The notes under the pieces are model-generated. The model did not search any database, was not told where the DNA came from, and saw nothing but the letters and a program-made list of their open reading frames with translations. A DNA stretch of 64,000 nucleotides. Source: Serratia sp. Ag1. GTDB lineage: Bacteria > Pseudomonadota > Gammaproteobacteria > Enterobacterales > Enterobacteriaceae. Location: the NCBI RefSeq assembly GCF_000743355.1, contig NZ_JQEI01000016.1:62001-126000 (forward strand), given 5' to 3'. Position numbers and translations under genes: made by a program. Below are positions 1 to 7,568 of the stretch, one piece after another (the first letter of the stretch is position 1; each line of letters opens with the position of its first letter).

Positions 1-390
1 GCATTAACCACCCAGGCAGCGCGGCGGCGCGAAAATCATCTGCCAGCGCTGTATCAGCGTTTGAACCAGTTGCTGATGATGTTCCCCAACGATATCGCCA
101 AATACCGTTTGGGGCTTAATCTGATCATTGCTCACCAGCGTATGCAGCAGACTGAGATCCCGGCCAAGGAAGAACTGTCGTTGTTTCATCAGCAAATTCG
201 CAAGACGGCTGACCATGTGGTTTCAGCCAAAAGCGCAAGAAAGCGGGCGTATTATTACGATCGTCTGCTGAAAGAGATGCACGAATACCAGCAGAAACTG
301 GTGGATAACCAGGCGCCAATCAGCGTAACCGGGCCGGTAAAACGTCTGGCGGACATGCTGCATCGTTATCGACACGCTTTAATTGACTAG
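1..390 (+). CDS. aaeB: AaeB, aromatic carboxylic acid efflux pump subunit (3' end only)
   Basis: The frame is open from the first base to a TAG at 388-390, giving the last 129 residues of the protein; the rest lies outside the window. The tail, with motifs such as [22 protein letters not shown] and PVKRLADML, matches the end of E. coli AaeB (about 655 aa). AaeB is the inner-membrane component of the p-hydroxybenzoate efflux pump and works with the periplasmic adaptor AaeA. The visible part is the cytoplasmic helical tail. In E. coli a barstar gene also lies near aaeB, which supports the call. Confidence 0.9.
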   Translation, partial: ALTTQAARRRENHLPALYQRLNQLLMMFPNDIAKYRLGLNLIIAHQRMQQTEIPAKEELSLFHQQIRKTADHVVSAKSARKRAYYYDRLLKEMHEYQQKLVDNQAPISVTGPVKRLADMLHRYRHALID

Positions 391-467
391 ATCGCTTTGC
401 CCTGAAAATCTGCAGGTAAAAACGTTACAATGAGCCATCTTTGATTCATCATTCTTTGCTATAAATT

Positions 468-594
468 TATACTCGTCATACTTCAAGTTGCTTGGGTGTT
501 GGCTGCCCTTGTTCACCCCAGTCACTTACTTGAGTAAGCTCCTGGGGCTTCACTCGGTTGCCGCCTACAAGCAACTCGAATTATTTTGGGTATA
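468..594. repeat. Full-length 127-bp palindromic intergenic repeat (copy 1)
   Basis: It starts TATACTCGTCATACTTC and ends AATTATTTTGGGTATA. The two ends are imperfect inverted repeats of about 24 bp (left AAGTTGC, right GCAACT). An inner inverted repeat (CCCCAG ... CTTACTTGAGTAAG ... CTGGGG) folds the middle. The 127-bp copy at 18034-18160 is almost identical, and shorter copies lie at 2018, 24518 and 63195. It has no coding capacity, so it is a MITE-like element. It ends 35 bp before the chosen start of the RNase gene and may supply part of that mRNA leader. Confidence 0.85.
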
Positions 595-629
595 GCCATC
601 ATGGGGAATTCTCCTCATTCAGGGAAAAT

Positions 630-1085
630 ATGAATAAACGTACCCTTGTGGCGATGCTGATCGCCTTGGTGGTCGCCGGGTTTAGCGCATTGCACGGCAA
701 TACCGAACGGGCGATCGCTCCGTTACCGGCGGCCCCTGCTGCGGTGGCGAGTATCGATCAACTGACCGAGCCAAAGCGCGTTGCCCGTTATCTGCAACAG
801 CATCAACGGTTGCCGGATTATTACCTCACTAAAAAGCAGGCGCGTGATCGGGGCTGGGAGGTGAGTGAAGGTAATCTGTGCCAGGTATTGCCGGGTAAAG
901 CGATTGGTGGCGATCGTTTCTCTAACCGCGAAGGGCGTTTACCGATGGCAAAAACCCGGGTATGGCGCGAGGCGGATATCAATTATCGATGTGGCCGACG
1001 CGGTGCCGATCGCTTGCTGTATTCCAGCGATGGCCTGATTTTTATTACGCGTGACCATTATAAGAACTTCATACGGATGGAGTGA
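630..1085 (+). CDS. Exported barnase-family guanyl-specific ribonuclease
   Basis: 151 residues. The N-terminus (MNKRTLVAML followed by a hydrophobic stretch to about residue 22) is a signal peptide or membrane anchor. The C-terminal 90 residues align with barnase: LPDYYLTK, a GN-L segment, PGKAIGGD, FSNREG, WREADINY, DRLLYSSDG and DHY. The barnase catalytic Glu (in WREAD), Arg (in DRLLYSS) and His (in DHY) are all present, so it should cleave RNA after guanosine. I chose the ATG at 630, after CAGGGAAAAT, because the longer frame from 558 begins inside a repeat. The barstar gene follows after one base, so the toxic enzyme and its inhibitor are coexpressed. Whether the enzyme is secreted, periplasmic or anchored cannot be told. 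Confidence 0.88.
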   Translation: MNKRTLVAMLIALVVAGFSALHGNTERAIAPLPAAPAAVASIDQLTEPKRVARYLQQHQRLPDYYLTKKQARDRGWEVSEGNLCQVLPGKAIGGDRFSNREGRLPMAKTRVWREADINYRCGRRGADRLLYSSDGLIFITRDHYKNFIRME

Positions 1086-1086
1086 A

Positions 1087-1389
1087 ATGATGGTGAAAAT
1101 AGAGTTCGATTTTAACCAGATACCCGATCTACCGGCGTTTTATCAGCAATTTGCTGACAAGTTCGCGCTGAGTGAAGAGTTTGGCTCCAATCTGGATGCT
1201 CTGTGGGACGTGGTGACCGGCGGCATCAGCCTGCCGGTCGAGATTGAATTTACCAATCTCAATGCCCGGGGCAAACGCCGTTTTGGTGCCATTATTCTGC
1301 TGTTTGAAGAAGCAGAGGAAGAGCTGGATGGGAGCCTGCGCTTCAATCTCCGTGAGGCAGGCGCTGCAGCAACGCATCACCGGAGATGA
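1087..1389 (+). CDS. yhcO: Barstar-family ribonuclease inhibitor
   Basis: 100 residues, with the barstar core FGSNLDALWDVVTGG and a closing alpha/beta region. The acidic residues of this helix are those barstar uses to plug the barnase active site. It starts one base after the RNase stop, with GGAG at 1079-1082 inside the end of the RNase gene; the ATG at 1090 is equally possible. It has no signal peptide, as expected of a cytoplasmic inhibitor protecting the producer. E. coli has a barstar homologue, YhcO, at the equivalent locus near aaeB. The C-terminal residues (AAATHHRR) are not conserved-looking. Confidence 0.87.
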   Translation: MMVKIEFDFNQIPDLPAFYQQFADKFALSEEFGSNLDALWDVVTGGISLPVEIEFTNLNARGKRRFGAIILLFEEAEEELDGSLRFNLREAGAAATHHRR

Positions 1390-1422
1390 ACCGGGTTCAT
1401 CCCACAGTGATGCTGCTGGCGA

Positions 1423-1971
1423 TCACTGTTGCGCCTCAGCCAGATCGCGCAAGTACTGGAAGATTTGGCGGAAAGATTTTGGCGGCTTGTTAGCGGCCTT
1501 CTCTTTTTGCGCGTTACGCACCAGCGCGCGCAACTGCTGACGATCGGCTTCTGGATACAGATCCAGCACGGTCGGGATCGCATCATCACCTTCTTCCACC
1601 AGGCGATCGCGCAGCGCTTCCAGCTTGTGGAACAGTGAAACCTGTTGGTTATGGCGGTTCTTCAGCTTATCGAGCGCGGTCTGGATCGGCTCAACGTCAC
1701 GGGCGCGCAGCAGTTTGCCGATCAGTTGGATCTGGCGGCGGCGGCCTTCTTTTTTGATCTTTTGTGCCAGTTCGATAGCGGCACGCAGATCTTCATCCAG
1801 CGGAATACGTTCCAGCGCGTTTTTACCCAGTTCGACCAGCTCGGTCCCCAGGTCTTTCAGCGCTTCGGCATCCCGTTTAATTTCACTTTTACTGACCCAG
1901 ATGATCTCGTCATCGTCCTCATTTTCGTTCTCAGGGACGTCGTCGAGCCAGTCTTCAGGCTGTTTGTTCAT
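1423..1971 (-). CDS. darP: DarP (YjgA), ribosome-associated 50S assembly factor
   Basis: 182 residues, almost the length of E. coli YjgA (183). The acidic N-terminus ([17 protein letters not shown]) is followed by [18 protein letters not shown] and the helical DUF615 body with [11 protein letters not shown]. The protein binds late 50S precursors near the peptidyl transferase centre. The start at 1971 is chosen because an upstream extension would read through a repeat copy; AACGGAGCC lies just before it on the minus strand. It is convergent with the barstar gene and divergent from pmbA, the same darP/pmbA pairing as in E. coli. Confidence 0.93.
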   Translation of the reverse strand: MNKQPEDWLDDVPENENEDDDEIIWVSKSEIKRDAEALKDLGTELVELGKNALERIPLDEDLRAAIELAQKIKKEGRRRQIQLIGKLLRARDVEPIQTALDKLKNRHNQQVSLFHKLEALRDRLVEEGDDAIPTVLDLYPEADRQQLRALVRNAQKEKAANKPPKSFRQIFQYLRDLAEAQQ

Positions 1972-2017
1972 GGTAGGCTCCGTTAAAAAGAGGCTAATCC
2001 TAACAGGTTGCTGGCTG

Positions 2018-2078
2018 TGTACCCAAAATAATTCGAGTTGCAGCCAACGCACATGCGGCTCGAAGTATGAAGGGTATA
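2018..2078. repeat. Short (about 60 bp) copy of the palindromic repeat
   Basis: It reads TGTACCCAAAATAATTCGAG ... CTCGAAGTATGAAGGGTATA, so it keeps both terminal inverted repeats but has lost the internal part found at 468 and 18034. It sits in the darP-pmbA divergent spacer, 47 bp upstream of darP. Confidence 0.7.
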
Positions 2079-2242
2079 TGCGAAATTCCACGCAGTTCCT
2101 GTTAGACTCAAAAACAGATTCGGCTGTATTCAGCGTTGCTGTGGCGAATGCGGTCTGGAATTATTTTGGCGCGTTGTAGCGCGCAAAACCACGCCGATAC
2201 GGCACTTTTCTCAGCGATTTTCTGATTAATTATGGCAGATTG

Positions 2243-3583
2243 ATGAAAGTAGTCACTCAAGTTGCAGAACAGCGCAAGGCGCTGGAACAAGCCGTTTCAC
2301 AGGCTTTGGAACTGGCGCGTGCCGGTTCCGATGCGGCAGAAGTTGCCGTAACCAAAACGACCGGTATCAGCGTGAGCACCCGCTTTGGTGAAGTGGAGAA
2401 CGTTGAGTTCAACAGCGACGGCGCGTTGGGCATTACCGTTTACTATCAGCAGCGTAAGGGCAGCGCCTCTTCGACCGATCTCAGCCCGGATGCCATTTCC
2501 CGCACCGTGCAGGCGGCGCTGGATATTGCCCGCTATACCTCGCCCGATCCCCACGCTGGCCCAGCGGAAAAAGATCTGCTGGCATTTACCGCACCGGATC
2601 TCGATCTGTTCCATCCAACCGAACTGGACGCCGAGCGTGGCATTGAGCTGGCGGCACGTGCTGAGCAGACGGCGTTGGCGGCAGATAAGCGCATCACCAA
2701 CACCGAAGGCGGCAGTTTTAACAGTCATTATGGCGTTAAGGTGTTCGGTAACAGCCACGGCATGCTGCAAAGTTATTGTTCCAGCCGCCATTCGCTTTCC
2801 AGCTGTGTGATAGCGGAACATGATGGCGATATGGAGCGTGATTACGCCTATACCATTGGCCGTGCGATTGAAGATATGGCCAGCCCGGAGTGGGTTGGCC
2901 AGGAATGTGCCCGCCGTGTGCTGGCACGCCTGGCACCGCGCAAGCTTGCCACCATGAAGGCGCCAGTGTTATTCGCTTCTGAAGTGGCAACCGGGCTGTT
3001 TGGTCATCTGGTGGGGGCCATCAGCGGCAGCAGCGTTTACCGTAAGTCCACTTTTTTGCTGGATTCATTGGGTAAACAAATCCTGCCGGAATGGCTGACT
3101 GTCGAAGAACATCCACACCTGCTGAAAGGTCTCGCCTCTACGCCGTTCGACAGTGAAGGGGTGCGTACCGCGCGCCGCGACATCGTTAAAGACGGCGTAC
3201 TGCAAACCTGGCTGCTGACCAGCTATGCCGCGCGCAAGTTGGGCATGCACAGCACCGGGCATGCGGGCGGCATCCACAACTGGCGCATTGCCGGGCAGGG
3301 TAATGATTTTGCCGCAATGCTTAAGCAATTGGGAACCGGCCTGCTGGTGACTGAATTGATGGGGCAGGGCGTCAGCGGTCTCACTGGCGACTATTCGCGC
3401 GGCGCGTCCGGTTTTTGGGTCGAAAACGGTGAGATCCAGTATCCGGTCAGCGAGATCACCATTGCCGGTAATTTGAAGGATATGCTGCGCAATATTGTCA
3501 GCGTCGGCAGCGATATCGAGACTCGCAGCAATATCCAATGCGGCTCCGTGCTGCTGCCGGAAATGAAGATTGCGGGTCAGTAA
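2243..3583 (+). CDS. pmbA: PmbA (TldE), subunit of the TldD/TldE metalloprotease
   Basis: 446 residues, very close to E. coli PmbA along the full length, with motifs such as [53 protein letters not shown] and the C-terminal [12 protein letters not shown]. With TldD it forms a heterodimeric protease that degrades unfolded peptides, matures microcin B17 and processes CcdA. TldE is the non-catalytic half. I take the ATG at 2243; a TTG directly upstream is less likely. A terminator follows at 3592. Confidence 0.95.
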   Translation: MKVVTQVAEQRKALEQAVSQALELARAGSDAAEVAVTKTTGISVSTRFGEVENVEFNSDGALGITVYYQQRKGSASSTDLSPDAISRTVQAALDIARYTSPDPHAGPAEKDLLAFTAPDLDLFHPTELDAERGIELAARAEQTALAADKRITNTEGGSFNSHYGVKVFGNSHGMLQSYCSSRHSLSSCVIAEHDGDMERDYAYTIGRAIEDMASPEWVGQECARRVLARLAPRKLATMKAPVLFASEVATGLFGHLVGAISGSSVYRKSTFLLDSLGKQILPEWLTVEEHPHLLKGLASTPFDSEGVRTARRDIVKDGVLQTWLLTSYAARKLGMHSTGHAGGIHNWRIAGQGNDFAAMLKQLGTGLLVTELMGQGVSGLTGDYSRGASGFWVENGEIQYPVSEITIAGNLKDMLRNIVSVGSDIETRSNIQCGSVLLPEMKIAGQ

Positions 3584-3591
3584 TCACGCTT

Positions 3592-3620
3592 GAGGGCAGG
3601 CGTTCTGCCTGCCCTCTTTC
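3592..3620 (+). terminator. Rho-independent terminator after pmbA
   Basis: A perfect 10-bp stem (GAGGGCAGGC / GCCTGCCCTC) with loop GTTCT is followed by TTTC. It starts 8 bp after the pmbA stop. The T-run is short, so termination may be partial. Confidence 0.65.
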
Positions 3621-3699
3621 CCGAATTATAAGTTTCGTTTTTGCTATTCAGTGTCTATGTTATTTATCGGTTAAATAAAACCACAACTGGAAGGTGAGC

Positions 3700-4086
3700 A
3701 TGAAAAAAACATTAAAAGTATTGCTGGCATTGACGCTGTTGGGAGCCAGTTCAACGCTGATGGCGGTCGATCTGGAAACCGAGATGGGCACGTTGGCGAG
3801 CAATTACAAAGTGGTGCTGAAAACTGACTCTGTCGATACGTTCAAGCAGAGTCTGGAAAAGATGCGTGCAGCGGCGGTCATCGCAGAGCAAGGCACACCA
3901 TCGAAGCTGAAAGGTAAGGCACCTGACAGCGCCGAGATGAAAGATTTCCGTCACGGCATGAAGACATTGATCGCACAGATCGACCAGTCATTGGCGTTGG
4001 CGAATCAGGGCAAACTGGAAGAAGCGCGCAAAATCGCGCAGGAATTCAAGCAAACCCGCGACACCAATCATAAGAAGTTCCGCTAA
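3700..4086 (+). CDS. cybC: Soluble cytochrome b562, periplasmic
   Basis: 128 residues, the length of the E. coli precursor. The signal peptide MKKTLKVLLALTLLGASSTLMA is followed by mature VDLETEMGT. This places Met at mature position 7, one haem ligand, and the other ligand is the His of NHKKFR near the C-terminus, so haem binding should be intact. It is a four-helix-bundle electron carrier of the periplasm. The ATG at 3700 follows AAGGTGA at 3691-3697; a GTG two codons earlier is in frame but overlaps this ribosome binding site. Confidence 0.93.
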   Translation: MKKTLKVLLALTLLGASSTLMAVDLETEMGTLASNYKVVLKTDSVDTFKQSLEKMRAAAVIAEQGTPSKLKGKAPDSAEMKDFRHGMKTLIAQIDQSLALANQGKLEEARKIAQEFKQTRDTNHKKFR

Positions 4087-4097
4087 CAGCACGTTGT

Positions 4098-4117
4098 GGG
4101 CGGTGTTTCAGCCGCCC
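4098..4117. terminator. Possible bidirectional hairpin between cybC and rnk
   Basis: GGGCGG and CCGCCC form a 6-bp GC stem around an 8-nt loop in the convergent cybC-rnk spacer. There is no clear T-run on either side, so the call is weak. Confidence 0.35.
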
Positions 4118-4148
4118 GTTCATCCCCGCCGCCTTCCTTCATAAGCCA

Positions 4149-4559
4149 TTAGCGGTGATATTCACCTGCGGCTTCTGGCTGATACAGCAGTTCCAGTACT
4201 TCAATCTGCGCTTCTTCACCATTCGGCAACTGCCAGTTGATCTGTTTGCCAATGTACATGCCCAGCAGTGCTGCGCCCAGCGGTGCCATCACCGAGAGCT
4301 GCTCGTTGCTGTCTTTGAGCGATGCCGGATACACCAACGTGCGGATATGCTCTTCTCCGGTGTGCAGATCGCGGAAGCGCACGCGGCTGTTCATGGTGAC
4401 GACATTTGCCGGAATTTGTGATGGCGGTACGATGTCTGCGCGATCCAGTTCGTCATTCAGCGCGGCGGCGACGTCAGTGTTGGCAAAGGCAGGCTGTGCC
4501 AGCAGTGAATCCAGGCGTTCCGCATCCAGCTCATTAATGGTAATGGTTGGTTTGGTCAT
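4149..4559 (-). CDS. rnk: Rnk, nucleoside diphosphate kinase regulator (GreA/B-like C-terminus)
   Basis: 136 residues, the length of E. coli Rnk, with the GreA/GreB-type C-terminal domain ([42 protein letters not shown]). Rnk binds RNA polymerase near the secondary channel and affects nucleoside diphosphate kinase levels. ACTGGAGAGTGG lies just before the ATG at 4559 on the minus strand. A terminator-like hairpin lies in its leader (see 4600-4705). Confidence 0.93.
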   Translation of the reverse strand: MTKPTITINELDAERLDSLLAQPAFANTDVAAALNDELDRADIVPPSQIPANVVTMNSRVRFRDLHTGEEHIRTLVYPASLKDSNEQLSVMAPLGAALLGMYIGKQINWQLPNGEEAQIEVLELLYQPEAAGEYHR

Positions 4560-4599
4560 TCCACTCTCCAGTCAAATCAAAAGGCGCCCTTTCTGCGCC

Positions 4600-4705
4600 C
4601 ATAAATTCGGAAAAACAACACAAAGCAACACCCCCGCGCCGTTGGGAGCGGGGGTGTAAGAAATCTCGACTTGTCCTACTGATAGTAGGCGCTTAAGCGC
4701 TGAAA
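4600..4705 (-). promoter_or_regulatory. rnk leader: attenuator-type hairpin and two upstream palindromes
   Basis: On the minus strand, 69-98 nt before rnk, a 10-bp stem (ACACCCCCGC / GCGGGGGTGT, 4628-4637 with 4648-4657) is followed by a T-rich stretch (TGCTTTGTGTTGTTTTT), the form of a premature terminator. Upstream lie CCTACT-GAT-AGTAGG (4675-4689) and GCGCTTAAGCGC (4689-4700), which could pair alternatively. Comparative work on premature terminators reported an rnk leader family in gammaproteobacteria; assignment to it is my inference. Confidence 0.6.
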
Positions 4706-4977
4706 AGGAAGAGATCGCGATCACGAAGTTTTTTGCCGCGTTTTTGCCCACTGTAAACGCGGCGTTGCGTCAGGCCATTGGCAAGAGCCACGATTTGCGA
4801 AATGGATCCCCCACTGTCACTCAATTTCCAGTTTGAACTGGAAAAAAACAGGCTACACAGGCAATGCCCTTAAGGTTAGGGTAAAGGCATCCGATAAAGT
4901 GGGTTATACCCGTCAGTTATTAGATGATGCACTTTACAACGTAAGTATTAATGTCTGAAACCTGGGGTGACTGAAAA
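4706..4977. other. Divergent control region between rnk and the DUF4310-type cassette
   Basis: No gene is visible. It should hold the promoter of rnk (minus) and of the cassette starting at 4978 (plus). The only strong element is the palindrome at 4825-4844, listed separately. I could not place convincing -35/-10 boxes. Confidence 0.5.
4825..4844. promoter_or_regulatory. Perfect 20-bp palindrome, candidate operator of the cassette
   Basis: TTTCCAGTT-TG-AACTGGAAA is a 9-bp perfect inverted repeat, 133 bp upstream of the first cassette gene. Size and position suit a dimeric DNA-binding activator such as the MtlR-type protein at 11917. As RNA it would have only a 2-nt loop and no T-run on the sense strand, so a terminator is unlikely. 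Confidence 0.45.
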
Positions 4978-5325
4978 GTGAATGAAGGAACTGCTTCGGT
5001 AAATGAAATAGAACAGGCAGATATCAGCAGAGCGGCAACCATCACCACGCAGGTGCTGGCAGATATCACGGCAATGTTGAGCGCAAAGGATATTTTTACC
5101 AATGCTGTGCAACAGCAAATGCTGGAGTCACATATTCGCGCCATGGTATTGCGCTCGATAACCGGTGAACCTTTGCCGGAAGTGGATAAATCCCTGTTTG
5201 ACGAAATTTCTGCCGAGTCGATGCAAATGGCAGAACAGGTAGTGGATAAATTTGCCACATTGCCAATTGAAGAGGCTTACTTACTTTCCGTGCATTTTGA
5301 AGTAGCTAAAGATAATAACCAATAG
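4978..5325 (+). CDS. Small PRD-domain protein (EF_0829/AHA_3910-type)
   Basis: 115 residues, mostly helical, with no HTH and no membrane segment. The body from about residue 20 resembles one PTS regulation domain, with VVDKFATLPIEEAYLLSVHFEVAK near the end carrying the PRD-like His. It is the first gene of the cassette and 36 bp ahead of the SFCGS gene. The start is a GTG at 4978 preceded by GGGGTGA; no ATG fits. A free-standing PRD next to a PRD/EIIA activator suggests signalling by PTS phosphorylation, or a structural role with the transporter. The family association comes from memory of a TIGRFAM description; the function is not known to me. Confidence 0.7.
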   Translation: MNEGTASVNEIEQADISRAATITTQVLADITAMLSAKDIFTNAVQQQMLESHIRAMVLRSITGEPLPEVDKSLFDEISAESMQMAEQVVDKFATLPIEEAYLLSVHFEVAKDNNQ

Positions 5326-5361
5326 GTTTGATGGAATTACATTCAATCAGGAGAACATACC

Positions 5362-5727
5362 ATGGGTCAAATTACCGTAGTGATTGGCGATCGTTTGGGT
5401 AAAGGCCAGAAAGTCGGCCAAGGCATTGAAAATGCAGGCGCGAAAGCGATCGTTATTCCAGGCGTAGCGGCAGATATGAAGCTGGGTGACGTGATGAAAG
5501 CGGAAAGCGCACAGTTGGGCATTTCCTTCTGCGGCAGCGGCGGGGCCGGTGCCATTACTGCACAAACCAAGCATGGCTATAAAGCCAAATACGGTATGCG
5601 TTCGGTAGAGGAAGGTGTAACCGCCATTAACGAAGGCTACAACGTATTAGGCTTTGGCTTTATGGATAAAGAGGAGTTGGGCCAGCGACTGGTAGAAGCC
5701 TATATCAAAAAATATGGCAACGCGTAA
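5362..5727 (+). CDS. Glycine-rich SFCGS-family protein
   Basis: 121 residues, soluble. The hallmark GISFCGSGGAGAI lies at about residues 52-64: a single Cys followed by a Gly-rich loop, after a predicted beta strand. The C-terminus (GFGFMDKEELGQRLVEAYIKKY) is helical. AGGAGAACATACC precedes the ATG, and its stop overlaps the next start by one base. The family is known only from cassettes like this one. The Cys-Gly loop recalls the phosphorylated Cys loop of PTS IIB proteins, and the layout recalls E. coli YhfU (DUF2620) in the yhf operon; both comparisons are mine and unproven. Confidence 0.75.
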   Translation: MGQITVVIGDRLGKGQKVGQGIENAGAKAIVIPGVAADMKLGDVMKAESAQLGISFCGSGGAGAITAQTKHGYKAKYGMRSVEEGVTAINEGYNVLGFGFMDKEELGQRLVEAYIKKYGNA

Positions 5728-6023
5728 TGAAAGAACAATACACCACCTCGGTAACCGTGGAAGGTAAAGGCGACAGCAAAGCGAAAGCCTTTGCTTCCGC
5801 TTTGGCGAATGTACAGGGGGCAATATTAAAGTCCACCAGTAATATTCTGCTGCGCATTGAGCCACAAGACGTCAACGTATTAAAAGCGGAAGAGAAAATC
5901 ACTAAAGAGAAATTTCTGTTTTTCTTTCTGCCGCGTGAAAGAAAGAGTTATGCCGTCTCTTTGGAAATAACCGTAAACGTGACGATCATCAATACCGAAA
6001 AAGTGGTTTTTACCACCAAATAA
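5727..6023 (+). CDS. DUF4312-family protein
   Basis: 98 residues, no signal peptide or membrane segment. It reads as an alternating beta/alpha protein with a conserved-looking AKAFASALANVQ helix and a hydrophobic FLFFFLPRERKSYAVSLEITVNV strand region. The first A of its ATG is the last base of the upstream stop (TAATG), so the two are translationally coupled, which suggests a complex of fixed stoichiometry. No function is established; by context it is a cytoplasmic component of the DUF4310/4311 membrane system. Confidence 0.72.
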   Translation: MKEQYTTSVTVEGKGDSKAKAFASALANVQGAILKSTSNILLRIEPQDVNVLKAEEKITKEKFLFFFLPRERKSYAVSLEITVNVTIINTEKVVFTTK

Positions 6024-6078
6024 AACGTTATACCCAAAATCATCCAACGATGGGATATAGCATAAAAAGGGGATGTTA

Positions 6079-6855
6079 ATGTTCTTAATCATCTTATTTA
6101 AGTCGATTATTATCGGCGGGCTGGTAGGTGTCGGCGTTGGTGCCGGTGCCGCACGCATGTTCCATGCCCCGACGACACAGGGTATGGGTGCTTTCCGCAC
6201 CTTGGGCGAACTGAATTCCTGCGAAGGGGATCCGGCTTCTCACTTCTCATTCGGTCTGGGCTTCTTCTTTAACGCCTGGGCGTCTTCCGTGGCGGCGGGG
6301 GCTTTCACGCAGGACGTTGATCACCGCATTATCCCCAACTGGGGGGCAGCGGCCTTGATGATCAAGAACCGCAACGTGGCTGAAACGCTGCACGATCCGA
6401 AAAAAATGGCGATCGCTTGCGGCATCATCGGCATCCTGGTGGTGACTTTCCTCAATACTACCGCGTCGGCAGTGCCTGCGGCCTTGCAGGTGACGGCGAT
6501 CAAGGTATTGGTCCCGGCAGCTAACCTGCTGGTGAACACCGTGATGCCGGTGATCTTCTGGCTGGCGGCCATTGAAGCCGGTAAACGTTCCGGGTTCTGG
6601 GGCACCATCTTCGGCGGTTTGGCGCAACTGATTATGGGCAACGCGGTGCCTGGGCTGGTTCTGGGGATCCTGATCGGTAAAGGCGTAGAAGAGAGCGGCT
6701 GGAACAAAGTCACCAAGATCATGATGGCGGTGATTGTGCTGCTGTTCGTGCTGAGCGGCTTCTTCCGTGGCTTTGATATGAAACTTCTGGAGTCCTTCAG
6801 CCTTGGCGTGCCTGGCTGGCTGGATGCCATTCATAACACCCTGAGCGGTAAATAA
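6079..6855 (+). CDS. DUF4311-family integral membrane protein (putative transporter subunit)
   Basis: 258 residues with about six hydrophobic segments. The first (IILFKSIIIGGLVGVGVGAGA) is directly followed by a conserved-looking loop with HAPTTQGMGAFRTLGELN and NSCEGDPASHFSFGLGFFFNAW. Two later segments contain GNAVPGLVLG and FFRGF. The ATG at 6079 sits 6 bp after AAAAAGGGG; the in-frame ATG at 6073 touches that site. The protein pairs with DUF4310 just downstream. No conventional transporter signature is visible, so transport is inferred from topology and from the absence of any other permease in the operon. Confidence 0.75.
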   Translation: MFLIILFKSIIIGGLVGVGVGAGAARMFHAPTTQGMGAFRTLGELNSCEGDPASHFSFGLGFFFNAWASSVAAGAFTQDVDHRIIPNWGAAALMIKNRNVAETLHDPKKMAIACGIIGILVVTFLNTTASAVPAALQVTAIKVLVPAANLLVNTVMPVIFWLAAIEAGKRSGFWGTIFGGLAQLIMGNAVPGLVLGILIGKGVEESGWNKVTKIMMAVIVLLFVLSGFFRGFDMKLLESFSLGVPGWLDAIHNTLSGK

Positions 6856-6863
6856 GGCGCTGA

Positions 6864-7517
6864 ATGATGGAAACACAAACTCAAAAAGGCTTCTGGTACG
6901 CCGACTGGTCATTCCCGATTTTTGTCGGCCTGCTCTCGTCCGGCGTATTTGCCGGTACACATATGTATTACCTGTACGGCATTGGCGCGTTTAACGAAGT
7001 GGCGTTTGTCTCTATGTTGCGTGCCGGGATGGATACCGGGGTGTATGGCGCAGTGGCGGCGTTTGGGGCCAGCTTCCTGTTTGCCCGCATCATCGAAGGG
7101 TCGCTGGTGGGGATCCTGGATATCGGTGGGGCGATCCAGACCGGTGTCGGCCTTGGTGTTCCGGCGCTGTTGCTGGGGGCCGGGATCGTCTTCCCGGTGG
7201 CTAACTTTGCCGCAGCGCTGGTGACTGGCCTGGTAGTGGGGCTGGCGATTGGTTACCTGATTATTCTGGCGCGTAAATTCACCATCAACCAGAGCGACTC
7301 CACCTACGGCGCCGACGTGATGATGGGGGCCGGTAACTCCTCCGGGCGTTTCCTTGGGCCGTTGATCATCCTGTCTGCCATGGCTGCTTCGATTCCGATC
7401 GGGGTGGGCTCCCTGATCGGGGCATTGCTGTTCTATATCTGGGGCAAGCCGATTACCGGCGGTGCGATCCTTGGGGCGATGATCTTGGGGGCGATTTTCC
7501 CGGTAGCCATTGCTTAA
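6864..7517 (+). CDS. DUF4310-family integral membrane protein (putative transporter subunit)
   Basis: 217 residues with five or six Gly/Ala-rich hydrophobic segments (e.g. ALLLGAGIVFPVANFAAALV, GLVVGLAIGYLIILARKF) and a polar loop STYGADVMMGAGNSSGRFLGP. The start is the first of two ATGs, 6 bp after AAGG, and 8 bp after the DUF4311 stop. The dense Gly packing and paired small membrane proteins recall split IIC/IID PTS subunits or other two-subunit carriers, but no named family motif is seen. A strong hairpin follows at 7525. Confidence 0.75.
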   Translation: MMETQTQKGFWYADWSFPIFVGLLSSGVFAGTHMYYLYGIGAFNEVAFVSMLRAGMDTGVYGAVAAFGASFLFARIIEGSLVGILDIGGAIQTGVGLGVPALLLGAGIVFPVANFAAALVTGLVVGLAIGYLIILARKFTINQSDSTYGADVMMGAGNSSGRFLGPLIILSAMAASIPIGVGSLIGALLFYIWGKPITGGAILGAMILGAIFPVAIA

Positions 7518-7524
7518 TCAAGAG

Positions 7525-7553
7525 TTCACCCCGAGGAGAAACCTCGGGGTGAA
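7525..7553 (+). promoter_or_regulatory. Intra-operon stem-loop between transporter and enzyme genes
   Basis: TTCACCCCGAGG and CCTCGGGGTGAA form a perfect 12-bp stem with loop AGAAA. No T-run follows; AGGGAG comes next, upstream of the amidohydrolase. It is therefore more likely an mRNA processing, stability or partial attenuation element than a full terminator. Confidence 0.6.
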
Positions 7554-7568
7554 AGGGAGTCGTGAAGT

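Noticed and set aside
558-629. Longer N-terminus for the barnase-type protein
   Set aside because: It would begin inside the 127-bp repeat and push the signal peptide away from the N-terminus.
4778-4798. TTGGCA ... TTTGC resembling a sigma-54 promoter before the cassette
   Set aside because: The GG-GC spacing is 15 bp instead of 10, which sigma-54 does not accept.
4825-4844. BglG-type RNA antiterminator at the palindrome
   Set aside because: The loop is 2 nt, no terminator overlaps it on the plus strand, and the regulator has DNA-binding HTHs instead of a CAT RNA-binding domain.
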